A stretch of DNA of 20,138 bases from positions 1 through 20,138 of the forward strand of contig DATFLY010000105.1 in NCBI GenBank assembly GCA_035267185.1. The letters are read 5' to 3'. The DNA is from JAUIBE01 sp035267185. GTDB taxonomy: Bacteria > Pseudomonadota > Gammaproteobacteria > Xanthomonadales > SZUA-36. The notes beneath the pieces were generated by a model. The model was not told where the DNA came from, did not search any database, and worked only from the letters and a program-made list of their open reading frames with translations. The first letter of the stretch is position 1. Each line of letters begins with the position of its first letter. Below, in pieces: positions 1 to 8,520 of this stretch. The position numbers and the translations under genes were made by a program.

Positions 1-420
1 GACGCCAGTTTGCGCGTTGCGGACCTTCAGCAACGCGCATCGGATATCCAGATTGATGTTGAGTCCATCCTGGATATGGCTGTCGATGTGAATACAGCCA
101 GTTCCCAATTGAGTAATACGCTTGAAAGTGAATGGACCAGACAGCAGCGCGACCGAATCGCCGCTGACCTGGGAAACGCGGAGTCAGACAGCCCTGGTCA
201 TGCATTGCCTTCCTCTGCTGGCGGTGAACTGGAGCTTGCAAGAGAAATCGTCATCAACGCCATTTTTAGCTTGCAGGCGCTCGGAAGTGTCGACACTTCC
301 CAGGCTTTGGCCCTCGTAGGCAAAGCAGACATGAACTACAACAGCGGTAACTACCCGTTAGCCTATCAGCAGTTCAAACAGGCTTATCAATCGCTTGATG
401 GCCTGGTTGAGGGGCGGTGA
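1..420 (+). CDS. C-terminal part of a secreted coiled-coil protein, paralogue of the next gene (5' end outside window)
   Basis: The reading frame is open from base 1 to the TGA at 418-420, so the gene starts upstream of the window; the TTG at 10 is only the first possible start codon inside it. I do not recognise a named family. The visible 139 residues are heptad-like helix (about residues 5-55), then a Ser/Gly hinge, then a C-terminal block that begins GELELAREIV and ends near YQQFKQAYQSL. That block aligns over its whole length with the end of the next protein (GELERSREVL ... YDYFSTSYQML), so the two are tandem paralogues. The stop is 7 nt from the next ATG, which implies co-transcription. 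By analogy with the neighbour it is probably exported, but its N-terminus cannot be seen. No catalytic motif is visible. A structural or surface role is inference. Confidence 0.8.
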   Translation, partial: DASLRVADLQQRASDIQIDVESILDMAVDVNTASSQLSNTLESEWTRQQRDRIAADLGNAESDSPGHALPSSAGGELELAREIVINAIFSLQALGSVDTSQALALVGKADMNYNSGNYPLAYQQFKQAYQSLDGLVEGR

Positions 421-427
421 ATCAACG

Positions 428-1678
428 ATGAATCGTTTCCTTCCACTTCTGATATTTGTGCTGATTGTGCCGCTTCATGTGGGCGCTTCAGAACCGGGTT
501 CGGAAGCCGAGGTTCCACGCGAAAAACTCCTGCAACGTGTTGACACCCTTCAAGAAGCCGCACTGGGTCTGGAACACCTCATCGATCCCGGTGATTTCGA
601 CAAACTGCGCGATGCCATCGACATGCTCGATGACCTTCAGTTGAGTCTCATCGCCCAGCAAATGTCTGATGTAAACATCCCGGAACCACTTCCGAATGCC
701 ATCGCATTTCCCGACCCGGACATCGTGCCGAGCTGTGAAGGGATATCGCCCACGGCGGGTTTTGTATTGTTTTCGGTTGCCGCCGCGCTAAATGAATTCC
801 TGGCTTTGTTGAAGTGGAGCTGTCTTCAGGTTGCAGCGGGAGAAAACGGCGCCAGCACGTGTGTTGCTGCAAGCATTGCCTCGGCTGTCGGCAATATGGC
901 ATTCCTGGAGACCTCGATCTGTCTCAATACCCAACGAAGTGCGTACCAGACCGCAGACTTTGAGACTCAAAGCAACATTGCCGACCATCTCAACACGTTC
1001 ATCGAAACCACGGTTTCTTCTCGTGCCAGCGAGTCGTCTTTGGATGACCTTCAGGAAGACATCACCCAGGAGTTGAACGACCTGGGAACCCTTGCCAACG
1101 GTGTCGCATCCGATATCAGTGACCTGAGCGCTGACTTTACAAATACTTCAAACGATATTATGACACTGACATCTGCGACACTGAACATCACATCGGTGTC
1201 AGAAGACATTCAGATGAAATCCCTTGTCACCCAGGCTGAGGCAGAAGAAATTGACGATTTTGCCGCCGATACACAACAAAGGCTGGAAACAATTCGTAAC
1301 CAAACGCTAGCGATCAGCACCTCCGCCCAGACACTCGCAAGCCTGCTTGATGACCTTAATTCCGTCGCAGACACCGAAATCGAGCGGGAACTGGAAGCCA
1401 CTCTCGGACGGGCGATGGCAGATCCGAATTTCAATATCGTCCGCTACAAACTTCCGGCTTCAATGAATGGTGAACTCGAACGCTCCCGCGAGGTTCTGGT
1501 TCGTGCCATTTTGGCCTATGACAGCATTGGTGTTGATACCTCGAAGTCATTGCAATTTCTGACCATGGGCGATGATCAGTTCAATGCGGGACGCTACCTG
1601 ACGGCCTATGATTATTTCTCCACGTCCTACCAGATGCTGCTTGCGCAAACATCCGGCTCGCTGGGGAAAGATGAATGA
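428..1678 (+). CDS. Exported coiled-coil protein of unknown function, tandem paralogue of the upstream gene
   Basis: The product is 416 residues. I start it at ATG 428, not at an in-frame ATG at 395, because 428 gives a clean signal peptide (MNRFLPLLIFVLIVPLHVGA, cleavage after residue 20) and has the purine-rich GAGGGGCGG upstream. Four cysteines (residues 103, 132, 145 and 165) flank an Ala-rich, fairly hydrophobic segment and could form disulphides in the periplasm. Residues about 175-335 are Ser/Thr/Asp-rich helix with heptad spacing, probably a long coiled coil. The last 70 residues repeat the C-terminal block of the upstream protein. The TGA overlaps the next ATG (ATGA, 4 nt), so translation is probably coupled to the 1227-residue protein. 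No family or enzymatic motif is recognised. Export is well supported; a structural or surface role is inference. Confidence 0.85.
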   Translation: MNRFLPLLIFVLIVPLHVGASEPGSEAEVPREKLLQRVDTLQEAALGLEHLIDPGDFDKLRDAIDMLDDLQLSLIAQQMSDVNIPEPLPNAIAFPDPDIVPSCEGISPTAGFVLFSVAAALNEFLALLKWSCLQVAAGENGASTCVAASIASAVGNMAFLETSICLNTQRSAYQTADFETQSNIADHLNTFIETTVSSRASESSLDDLQEDITQELNDLGTLANGVASDISDLSADFTNTSNDIMTLTSATLNITSVSEDIQMKSLVTQAEAEEIDDFAADTQQRLETIRNQTLAISTSAQTLASLLDDLNSVADTEIERELEATLGRAMADPNFNIVRYKLPASMNGELERSREVLVRAILAYDSIGVDTSKSLQFLTMGDDQFNAGRYLTAYDYFSTSYQMLLAQTSGSLGKDE

Positions 1679-4600
1679 GTAGAATCCTGTTGCAACGTGG
1701 CTGTGCGCTGCTGATTGCGTTGTTGCTGACAGCGTTCTTCGGCCCGGCCCGGGCTGATTTGACCGGTGTGACCGACATCATCCCGGTGACCGATTACGGC
1801 GCGAACGAAGCGGATGTGCAAATGCCGCTTGCCATCGACACCAATCACCTGACGGGCGAATATGCGGTTTGCTATGCATTCAAGGGTGCCCCCCCCAATA
1901 ACGAGCTGCAATGCACCCGCTTTGATGCCGACAATAACGTTTTGTCCATGTCCGCGAAGGAATTCCCCGCGATCCTGCCCGTCGGGCTCATGGTGATTGA
2001 GGCTGCATTGAATAATGACGGTCAGCTCTATGTTCTATGGCATGCACCCGACTCGGTAACCTACCTGCTCGGTTTCGGCAGCGATGGCACTGAATTGTTC
2101 ACGCCCATCCTCCTGCCGGGCGCCTGGCCCGATGTATCCGTGGCCACGACGCCGGACTATGTGTGGGTTGGCGGCTGGGAAAGAATTACGCCACAAGGCA
2201 GGCCTGAGCAAGAGATACTCACCATGCGGCGCTATGATCGCAGTGGAAACTTCATTTCAGTCCAGGACCCGTTTTCGCAGAACGCGTCCCCTTTGACAGC
2301 TTGTCGCAGGAGTGACCTGGTAGCCACAACATCAGGTGACGTGTTGCTGACCTGGGTCATACCAGGCCTCCCTTTTGGCTGCTTCGGAACGGTTTATGCG
2401 AGCACATTTACCCAGGACGGTACGCCAATCGCCACCAACATCCAGGTAAGCGAGACCGTTAACGACCAGAACGGCAATGATATTTCAGCCAATGAAGAGC
2501 CCCGCGCGGCGGCCCACGAAAACGGCGAGTTTGTCGTGAGCTGGCTGAGCTATTGGCCGGATCTTCAGCTTCAGGCCGCGGCCATCACGTTTGGTGGCAC
2601 AGTTGCGGTCCAACCCAATGACCTGATTCCCATCGAAGTAGGCGACCCATTTCGCGTTGCCGGTTTTCCGCAGAACCTGGACTATTTCGTATTCGCCGGT
2701 ATCGGCAGTCCTGATCCCAGCTGCTTTTTGCTGGGCCGGCTGGTATTCGAATCTGATCCGTCCCCGAATGCTGGTTTTTTCCCGGGTTTTTGCTCCATGG
2801 GCTTTGACATCGCCTTCAACCAGGCCGGCGACATGATGTTTGCCCGTTTTTCCAATCCGGATATCGATGAAGCCGGTCAGATCGAAGTTGCCATCTTGCC
2901 GAGGCCGGCAGAAATCGAAATATCGCCGGTTTCGGTGAGCGAAGGTGATCCGCAAGAGGGCATTGGCAACTATGCAACACTCTCTGCGTCACTCACCCGG
3001 GCGCACCCGCTGGGCGAGGATGTCAGCTTCAACTACTTCACGCGTGACAACACCGCGTTTGCCGGGCCTGACTATCAGCAAACCTCGGACACGCTGATAT
3101 TTTTCGGCGCACAAGGCCAGACCGAGCAGGTGATCCAGGTACCCATCGTGCCGGACACCGAGTACGAAGCCGATGAGATTTTCAGCGTCAACCTCACAGG
3201 TGCAATCAATTCTGTGATCAAAAATGGTGACGAATCTGTAAACGTTACGATACTGAACGACGATATTTCACCGGAAATCCTGGCCGATTGCGATGCCGGT
3301 GATCCAACGAACTGCAAGCAAATCCAGGAATTGGGTCCCGGCCAGTTTACCGAGACGGTCATTACGCTGACCATGGCAGCACCCATTGGCCTACCGGTCA
3401 ACATCAGCTTTGAAACCCAGCAGGGCGGGCCTGATCCAACCAGGTTTGCCGAACCCGGCAGCGACTACGTCGATGTATCCGGAACATTGCAGATACCGCC
3501 CGGCGCCACCCAGGCGTCATTCAACGTCACGGTGGTTGGTGACGACGTGCCTGAAAATACGGAGACTTTCCAGGTCGCCTTCAGCGCTGGATCTTCGATC
3601 AATCTGCCACAACCCACGCTGACGCTGAGCATCCTGGATGACAACCTGTGTTTCCTGGAACTGGACACCGAATCTCTCGGTTTCGTGATCGGGGGTGATA
3701 CCCAGCAGGTCGAGCTCACGACACTCGACAACACCTGCCAATGGACCGCAACGCCTGACGAACCCTGGGTAAGCGTGGATCCGGCAAGTAGCTCAGGTTC
3801 TCAAACCATCCAGGTCACCGCAGACCCCTGGGTGGACCCAATGGGACAATTCACCCGTTCAGCCCAGGTCACCATCGAACTAACCGGAGGGAACAACACC
3901 GGAACCGAGACGATAACCATCGTTCAGGACGGTGATTGCGACTTCGTTACAGACCCTGTTTCCGCCACTTTTTCAGCGGGCGCCGGCAGTGGCTCCTTCA
4001 CCGTGACCCCTTCAAACCAGGCTTGCGAATGGAATGTTTTTACTGACGAGCCCTGGATCAATATTTCTTCTCCAGCGTCTTTCGTGACAGGCACTGGAAC
4101 GGTGCAGTACACGGTCAGCAGCAATGGGTCCACCAACGTTGAAAACGATCCACGCATGACCACGCTGAACAGTGATTTCTTTGATTTTGATATCGCCCAG
4201 GATGGCTGTGTCTTCGATGTCGATCCGTCAACAGTTTCGATCGAGGCAAGCGGTAACGAGGCCGCGAATGTTAATGTTCTGGCGGGACCAACTGCCTGTC
4301 AGTGGTCTGCAGTCAGTAATTCAGTGTGGATCATTATTGCTGATGGTGCTTCAGGAAGCGGCGACGGATCTGTGACCCTTGATGTGATCGAGAATCCCTC
4401 CGTTGTGCCACGGGTAGGCAGCATCACGATTGCAGATCAGATGGTCACTTTCGAGCAGGAAGGTCAGCCCTGCGACTTCGAGGCCAGCCCGGGCAGTATT
4501 AATTTTTGCCCCGATGGAGATAATTTCACGGTTGATGTCACCGCCCTGGCGGGTTGTGAATGGAGCCTGTCGGAAGAAGAGGACTGGATCGCCGTGATCA

Positions 4601-5358
4601 ACAACGCCAGCGGCTCCGGTGACGAGACCGCGACCGGACTGGTTGACGCCAACCTCAGCGAAACCAACCGTGCCACCACGGTACAACTCATTTCGACATC
4701 AACCGGACTTCCGGTAGACAACGTTCAGATTCAGCAACAGGGTTTCCTTGAGTATGAGCCTTTTGACGGCCCATTACCCACGGACTGGCTATTTGATCCA
4801 ATGAATGCTTTCTCAACGGCCGATGGCGAACTGTTGGTGGATTTATCTGCTGGCGGCTCGGGCCTTGCCGTCCACCAGAACCCGATGGGTACCTGCAGCG
4901 ACTGTAAAGTCGAAACCAGCATGGAAGTCACTTCCGTGACCAGCCAGAGTGAGGAAGTTGCAACGCTTGCGGGCTGGTATACAAGCGATGACGATTACAT
5001 CGGGCTCGGCATGGATGAGTTTGCCAACATGTGGAGCCTTTACCAGGTCTCGGGCGGTGTCGTGGTTGCATCCGAATCGATCATGGTGGCCCAGATCCTG
5101 CCCAATCAATCCTATGACGTTGGCATTCGTTTCGATGGAACCACATTCCGGGGTTTTGTTGATGGTGTTGAATTGCTTACGATTGACGACAATGCCGATT
5201 CCACACCATTCGGGTATGCCGGTTTCATGGTGACTGATAGTGATGCTACATTCACTGAACTGCGCGTGACCGGAATCTTCCAGGAAGACCAGTCGCTGCT
5301 GAGCGATTCATTCGAAGATGAAATCACAGAACTACTGTCAGTCTGTACCCAGGAGTAA
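1675..5358 (+). CDS. Large secreted modular protein: two Calx-beta, four BACON-like repeats, C-terminal lectin-like domain
   Basis: The product is 1227 residues with a signal peptide (MSRILLQRGCALLIALLLTAFFGPARA, cleavage after 27). Residues 28-410 are beta-rich with recurring blade-like strings such as GEFVVSW and GDVLLTW, possibly a propeller. Residues about 412-530 and 538-658 look like Calx-beta domains (VSEGD, EADEIFSVNL, ILNDD; VPENTETFQVAF, ILDDN), which usually bind calcium in extracellular proteins. Four BACON-like repeats begin near residues 659, 755, 845 and 932, each with a leading Cys, an internal Cys-[EQ]-W and a later Trp. Residues about 1023-1200 resemble a concanavalin-like sandwich (YEPFDGPLPTDW, GYAGFMV). 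The end reads LLSDSFED and a final Cys. BACON modules are known from carbohydrate- or mucin-associated proteins, so glycan or surface binding is likely; a catalytic role is not seen. It is last in the operon. Confidence 0.85.
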   Translation: MSRILLQRGCALLIALLLTAFFGPARADLTGVTDIIPVTDYGANEADVQMPLAIDTNHLTGEYAVCYAFKGAPPNNELQCTRFDADNNVLSMSAKEFPAILPVGLMVIEAALNNDGQLYVLWHAPDSVTYLLGFGSDGTELFTPILLPGAWPDVSVATTPDYVWVGGWERITPQGRPEQEILTMRRYDRSGNFISVQDPFSQNASPLTACRRSDLVATTSGDVLLTWVIPGLPFGCFGTVYASTFTQDGTPIATNIQVSETVNDQNGNDISANEEPRAAAHENGEFVVSWLSYWPDLQLQAAAITFGGTVAVQPNDLIPIEVGDPFRVAGFPQNLDYFVFAGIGSPDPSCFLLGRLVFESDPSPNAGFFPGFCSMGFDIAFNQAGDMMFARFSNPDIDEAGQIEVAILPRPAEIEISPVSVSEGDPQEGIGNYATLSASLTRAHPLGEDVSFNYFTRDNTAFAGPDYQQTSDTLIFFGAQGQTEQVIQVPIVPDTEYEADEIFSVNLTGAINSVIKNGDESVNVTILNDDISPEILADCDAGDPTNCKQIQELGPGQFTETVITLTMAAPIGLPVNISFETQQGGPDPTRFAEPGSDYVDVSGTLQIPPGATQASFNVTVVGDDVPENTETFQVAFSAGSSINLPQPTLTLSILDDNLCFLELDTESLGFVIGGDTQQVELTTLDNTCQWTATPDEPWVSVDPASSSGSQTIQVTADPWVDPMGQFTRSAQVTIELTGGNNTGTETITIVQDGDCDFVTDPVSATFSAGAGSGSFTVTPSNQACEWNVFTDEPWINISSPASFVTGTGTVQYTVSSNGSTNVENDPRMTTLNSDFFDFDIAQDGCVFDVDPSTVSIEASGNEAANVNVLAGPTACQWSAVSNSVWIIIADGASGSGDGSVTLDVIENPSVVPRVGSITIADQMVTFEQEGQPCDFEASPGSINFCPDGDNFTVDVTALAGCEWSLSEEEDWIAVINNASGSGDETATGLVDANLSETNRATTVQLISTSTGLPVDNVQIQQQGFLEYEPFDGPLPTDWLFDPMNAFSTADGELLVDLSAGGSGLAVHQNPMGTCSDCKVETSMEVTSVTSQSEEVATLAGWYTSDDDYIGLGMDEFANMWSLYQVSGGVVVASESIMVAQILPNQSYDVGIRFDGTTFRGFVDGVELLTIDDNADSTPFGYAGFMVTDSDATFTELRVTGIFQEDQSLLSDSFEDEITELLSVCTQE

Positions 5359-5374
5359 GTCCTGGTGCTTTTTT
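5349..5374 (+). terminator. Rho-independent terminator overlapping the stop codon of the 1227-residue gene
   Basis: The inverted repeat CCAGGA (5349-5354) and TCCTGG (5360-5365) has a 5-nt loop holding the TAA stop and is followed within 3 nt by six T (5369-5374). The stem is only 6 bp, but spacing and U-tract fit an intrinsic terminator for the three-gene operon. Confidence 0.6.
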
Positions 5375-5390
5375 GCCTCTCGCGAGAGGC
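5375..5390. repeat. 16-bp perfect palindrome GCCTCTCGCGAGAGGC
   Basis: This is an uninterrupted perfect palindrome directly after the T-tract of the terminator. It could be a second transcript-end hairpin (though with no natural loop) or a protein-binding site. No other copy was seen in the window. Confidence 0.6.
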
Positions 5391-5507
5391 CATGAAAGGA
5401 CAGCTGTCGATGTCTGTGAAAATGCCACTGTCCTGGCTCTTTTGAAGCTTTTTTCGCATTGGGGAGATGTCCCCGGTCACGCACGCTTGCGCGAAGTGGG
5501 GAAAGCA

Positions 5508-5529
5508 AACCAGGCTCTGGCACCTGGTT
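5508..5529 (-). terminator. Possible terminator of the GH25 lysozyme gene
   Basis: The 7-bp inverted repeat AACCAGG / CCTGGTT with an 8-nt loop lies 8 nt past the lysozyme stop. On the - strand it is followed by an interrupted T-rich run (TTTGCTTTCC). The weak U-tract makes this a tentative call. Confidence 0.35.
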
Positions 5530-5537
5530 AATTTACT

Positions 5538-6641
5538 CTATTCCTGAGCTGTCGTGAACAAGAGATCCTGCAGGCTGTGCGAGGGGTGTAATACCGAAAT
5601 ATCCACACTCTTCTCAACCGGCGTCATTGCTTCATCGACCCGGCGCTGCCACAACGTCCACGATTGCCACCCAAAGGGTACTCTGGGCTGGTCCACTTCG
5701 AACTCGCTCATCCAAAGTTTATAACCGGCAAATTCAGGGCGGAAATAGCGATCCCAAAAATTCGGCGCCGTATAAATCATTGGTCGTATGCCCGTTTCCG
5801 CCTCGAACACCTGCAGGAAGCGAATCAACGTTTCAGTCATGTCTCCGGTTGTGTTGTGCCCCAGGATTTCCACGTCTACAACGGGCCGGAGACTTCCCGG
5901 ATGTTCGCGTAAATGCGAAGCAAAAAACCTGGCCTGCTGGACCGGATCGTCCTCCGTCACATAGAAATGGTAGGCCCCGTGTGGGAAATCCAGGACTCTG
6001 AGCGCTTGCCAGTGTTCTTTGAATCGCGGATCCATGAGATCCACCCCCTCACTGGCCTTGACGTACGCAAATGCGTAGCCTAATTCGCGCACACCGGCCC
6101 AGTCGACATCTCCGGAGTGATGGGAAACATCAACACCCATGAGAACCTCATCTTCCGGAGCATAACCCGTGACCACGCGTTCGAGTTCGAATTGAATTCG
6201 GTGTGGATCTTCTTCTGCGAGTACAACATGGACAGTCAGCTTGTCAGGCCCGTCGACAGTCGCAATCACCCGGGCTTTCGTGTGGTCCTCTACCCAGTTC
6301 ATCGATTGCCTGTTGCCGCTGAAATTGCCGCTGAATGTGTCAAAATGCTCAGCCCCAAAACCCAGTGACTCCGGACCCAGAGGCAAGGCTTCGACAGTAT
6401 CCATTGTGTGCCAACGATTGAATCCGTGAACGTCGTATCCATTGACGGGCTGTTGAGAGGTAATTTCCAGCCACACCTCGGTCACGGTTCCGGACTCTTT
6501 GGATATGAAGTCTCCATACCACACCCCGATCAGGTCGGGTTGTTCAGGTCTTATCTCCGCCACCGATGTGTTGGCCAGCCATGAAGCAAGAATTACCACA
6601 GCGAGTAGTTGCACTGATTGGAATCTAAAAATCTGTCCCAT
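5538..6641 (-). CDS. Exported GH25-family lysozyme (N-acetylmuramidase) with an extra N-terminal domain
   Basis: The product is 367 residues. A signal peptide (MGQIFRFQSVQLLAVVILASWLANTSVA, cleavage after 28) places it in the periplasm or outside. Residues about 32-160 form a beta-rich domain (GVWYGDF, VWLEITS) that I cannot assign. Residues about 165-355 are a GH25 muramidase: MGVDVSHHSGDVDW carries the first active-site Asp (D171), and PVVDVE carries the Asp/Glu pair (D256, E258). HGAYHFY and MIYTAPNFW are also typical of the family. GH25 enzymes cleave the beta-1,4 bond between N-acetylmuramic acid and N-acetylglucosamine in peptidoglycan. The gene is alone and convergent with the modular-protein operon. 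Whether it acts on the cell's own wall, in division or remodelling, or on competitors cannot be told from the sequence. No immunity gene is recognisable next to it. Confidence 0.9.
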   Translation of the reverse strand: MGQIFRFQSVQLLAVVILASWLANTSVAEIRPEQPDLIGVWYGDFISKESGTVTEVWLEITSQQPVNGYDVHGFNRWHTMDTVEALPLGPESLGFGAEHFDTFSGNFSGNRQSMNWVEDHTKARVIATVDGPDKLTVHVVLAEEDPHRIQFELERVVTGYAPEDEVLMGVDVSHHSGDVDWAGVRELGYAFAYVKASEGVDLMDPRFKEHWQALRVLDFPHGAYHFYVTEDDPVQQARFFASHLREHPGSLRPVVDVEILGHNTTGDMTETLIRFLQVFEAETGIRPMIYTAPNFWDRYFRPEFAGYKLWMSEFEVDQPRVPFGWQSWTLWQRRVDEAMTPVEKSVDISVLHPSHSLQDLLFTTAQE

Positions 6642-6815
6642 GGGTAGATTTCAGGGTTGCTGGCCAGTCGGGTCATTATACGATGCCGACACATACGAAT
6701 GTGCCGAAAACAGTGACCGAAAATCAGGGTATTCACAGTCGAAGCAACATACTGTGGGAATAGACAATCACGATAACCACTTGCACCCTGAGGGTAAGGC
6801 CGAACAACCCCTTGC

Positions 6816-6843
6816 TTGACACCGCTTCTCACCCCTGTAAATT
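6816..6843 (+). promoter_or_regulatory. Sigma70-like promoter for the exporter/SPFH pair
   Basis: A consensus TTGACA (6816-6821) and TAAATT (6838-6843) are separated by 16 bp, with TG directly before the -10 hexamer. The predicted transcript would start near 6850, about 20 nt before the ATG at 6872, giving a short leader. Confidence 0.55.
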
Positions 6844-6871
6844 GGGGGCCTGTACTCTGAAGCGGCCGCGA

Positions 6872-8509
6872 ATGAAGCTCAGCGAATCCAGCCTCTACCA
6901 CTTGCTTGTCCGGCAAGATCGAAGGATATGGGGTCGCATCGTTTTCACCGCAGTGATCGCCGGACTGATGCAGGGCGGCATCATTTATGTCATCAACAGC
7001 GCAGCCGCCGCGCTGACGTCGAACGAATTTAACCCTCAACACGTATTGCTGTTCGGCTTGTTCCTGGCCACTTATGGCTGGGCGAGCCACTTCTCGACGT
7101 CACAGACGATCGCTCTGACTGAACGCAGGGTTTTTGACACTTACGTGGCCATTGCGGATCATCTGCGCAACATGCAGTTGCTCCGGTTTGAACGGCTGGG
7201 AAAAGGTCATATCTATTCCACGCTGCACACCAACACAGACATCATCCTGGAGACCTCAAAGTGGCTGGCCACAGTGGGCGCTGCCATCGTTCTCATCCTA
7301 TTTTCAGCACTCTACATTGCCTGGTTGTCGCCGCTGGCTTTCACCACTGTTGTTGCCTTTTACGGGTTTGGTTATTTCATCTACCGGTCGAACCTTGGCA
7401 GTGTCCGTGAATTGCTGGTTGAAAGTGGCGAGCGTGAAAAGAGTTTCCGCTCGCTGTTCAGCGTCTTTCTGGAAGGATTCAAGGAACTTAGGGTTAGTCA
7501 TTTGAAACGCCGAACGCTCTACGAAGAACATGTGCAGCCGCAGGCGGAATCTGCAATGCAAGCAGCTGTAGGGGCAGAAGCCCGTCTGACCGTGAATAAC
7601 GTTTTTATCCAGATTTATTACTACTTCCTGATTGCGGCAATCATTTTCCTGCTGCCAAGAATCAGCGACATGCCAGTCCTTCACGTTTTGCAGGTGGCCG
7701 CGGTGGTTCTTTTTACCTATGGCTCCATGACCAGAATCGTTCAATCCGTTCCTTTGATCCTGAAAGCCGAGCGTGCGGTAGGCGCTTTACAGGGTCTTGA
7801 GCGCGAACTTCAGAGCGCCCGCGACCCGTCTGAGCCTTATTCCGGCCGTTTCGCCCGTCTTCGGCCAGAGTCCCGTGTAGTCCGGTTCACCAATGTTACG
7901 TTCGACTATCACCCGGACAGCCCTGCTGCTCACTTTCAGCTTGGCCCCCTGTCGCTTGAAATTGAACCCGGAGAAATGCTCTTTATTGTGGGTGGAAACG
8001 GCAGCGGCAAGACCACTTTTATGAAATTGCTGGCCGGCCTCTACGCGCCCAGCAGCGGACAGATTCACCTGGGAGACCGGCTGATCGATAACAGCAACTA
8101 CTCTGATTACCGTGACCTGTTTGCCATCCTTTTTTCGGACTACTATCAGTTTGATCGTTTCTTCGGGCGTACCCCCGTCACCGATGCAGAGCTGACTGAT
8201 GCACTTCAAACTGTCCGATTGGAGGAACACGTGAACTGGTCGGAAGGCCGACTGGAGAATGTTGAACTCTCGGCTGGCCAGTGGAAGCGCCTGGCGCTCG
8301 CCTGCACATTACTGGACGACAGTCCCATCGTACTGCTGGATGAAGTTGCCGCCGACCTGGACCCTGTGTTTCGCCAGTATTTTTACGAGAGCTATTTAAA
8401 CCAGCTGCGGCAAAACGGCCGAACCGTCATTGCCGTATCTCACGACGAAAAATATTTCCATCACGCCGATCGCGTGATCAAGCTCGATGCCGGACGCGTC
8501 GAATCTTAA
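6872..8509 (+). CDS. Cyclic-peptide-export type ABC transporter, fused membrane and ATPase domains (PvdE/SyrD-like)
   Basis: The product is 545 residues from ATG 6872. An in-frame TTG at 6812 is rejected because it would place the likely promoter inside the gene. Hydrophobic segments lie near residues 22-45, 57-74, 132-170, 243-265 and 276-300, consistent with a six-helix exporter domain. The ATPase has Walker A GGNGSGKTT (from 374), signature LSAGQ (466-470), Walker B IVLLDE (D490, E491) and switch His H524 (VSHDEKYF). Length and layout match the PvdE/SyrD half-transporters, which export siderophore precursors or cyclic lipopeptides across the inner membrane as homodimers. The signature region (LSAGQWKRLALA) and VAADLDP are intact, so it should be active. 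The cargo is unknown: no peptide synthetase or precursor is nearby. It is probably co-transcribed with the SPFH gene 11 nt downstream. Confidence 0.85.
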   Translation: MKLSESSLYHLLVRQDRRIWGRIVFTAVIAGLMQGGIIYVINSAAAALTSNEFNPQHVLLFGLFLATYGWASHFSTSQTIALTERRVFDTYVAIADHLRNMQLLRFERLGKGHIYSTLHTNTDIILETSKWLATVGAAIVLILFSALYIAWLSPLAFTTVVAFYGFGYFIYRSNLGSVRELLVESGEREKSFRSLFSVFLEGFKELRVSHLKRRTLYEEHVQPQAESAMQAAVGAEARLTVNNVFIQIYYYFLIAAIIFLLPRISDMPVLHVLQVAAVVLFTYGSMTRIVQSVPLILKAERAVGALQGLERELQSARDPSEPYSGRFARLRPESRVVRFTNVTFDYHPDSPAAHFQLGPLSLEIEPGEMLFIVGGNGSGKTTFMKLLAGLYAPSSGQIHLGDRLIDNSNYSDYRDLFAILFSDYYQFDRFFGRTPVTDAELTDALQTVRLEEHVNWSEGRLENVELSAGQWKRLALACTLLDDSPIVLLDEVAADLDPVFRQYFYESYLNQLRQNGRTVIAVSHDEKYFHHADRVIKLDAGRVES

Positions 8510-8520
8510 AGGAAGCTGCC

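Noticed and set aside
395..427. Earlier in-frame ATG for the coiled-coil gene
   Set aside because: It would overlap the preceding gene and place Arg/Gly-rich residues before a clean signal peptide; the ATG at 428 has a suitable purine-rich site.
2485..2955. 156-residue - strand reading frame inside the modular secreted gene
   Set aside because: It is antisense to a clearly coding region with signal peptide and Calx-beta domain; its translation has no recognisable domain.
6812..6871. In-frame TTG start for the ABC exporter
   Set aside because: It overlaps the consensus promoter at 6816-6843, and the exporter homology begins at the ATG at 6872.
6593..7090. 165-residue - strand reading frame upstream of the lysozyme
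   Set aside because: It overlaps the exporter gene and its promoter on the other strand and looks like a shadow frame.
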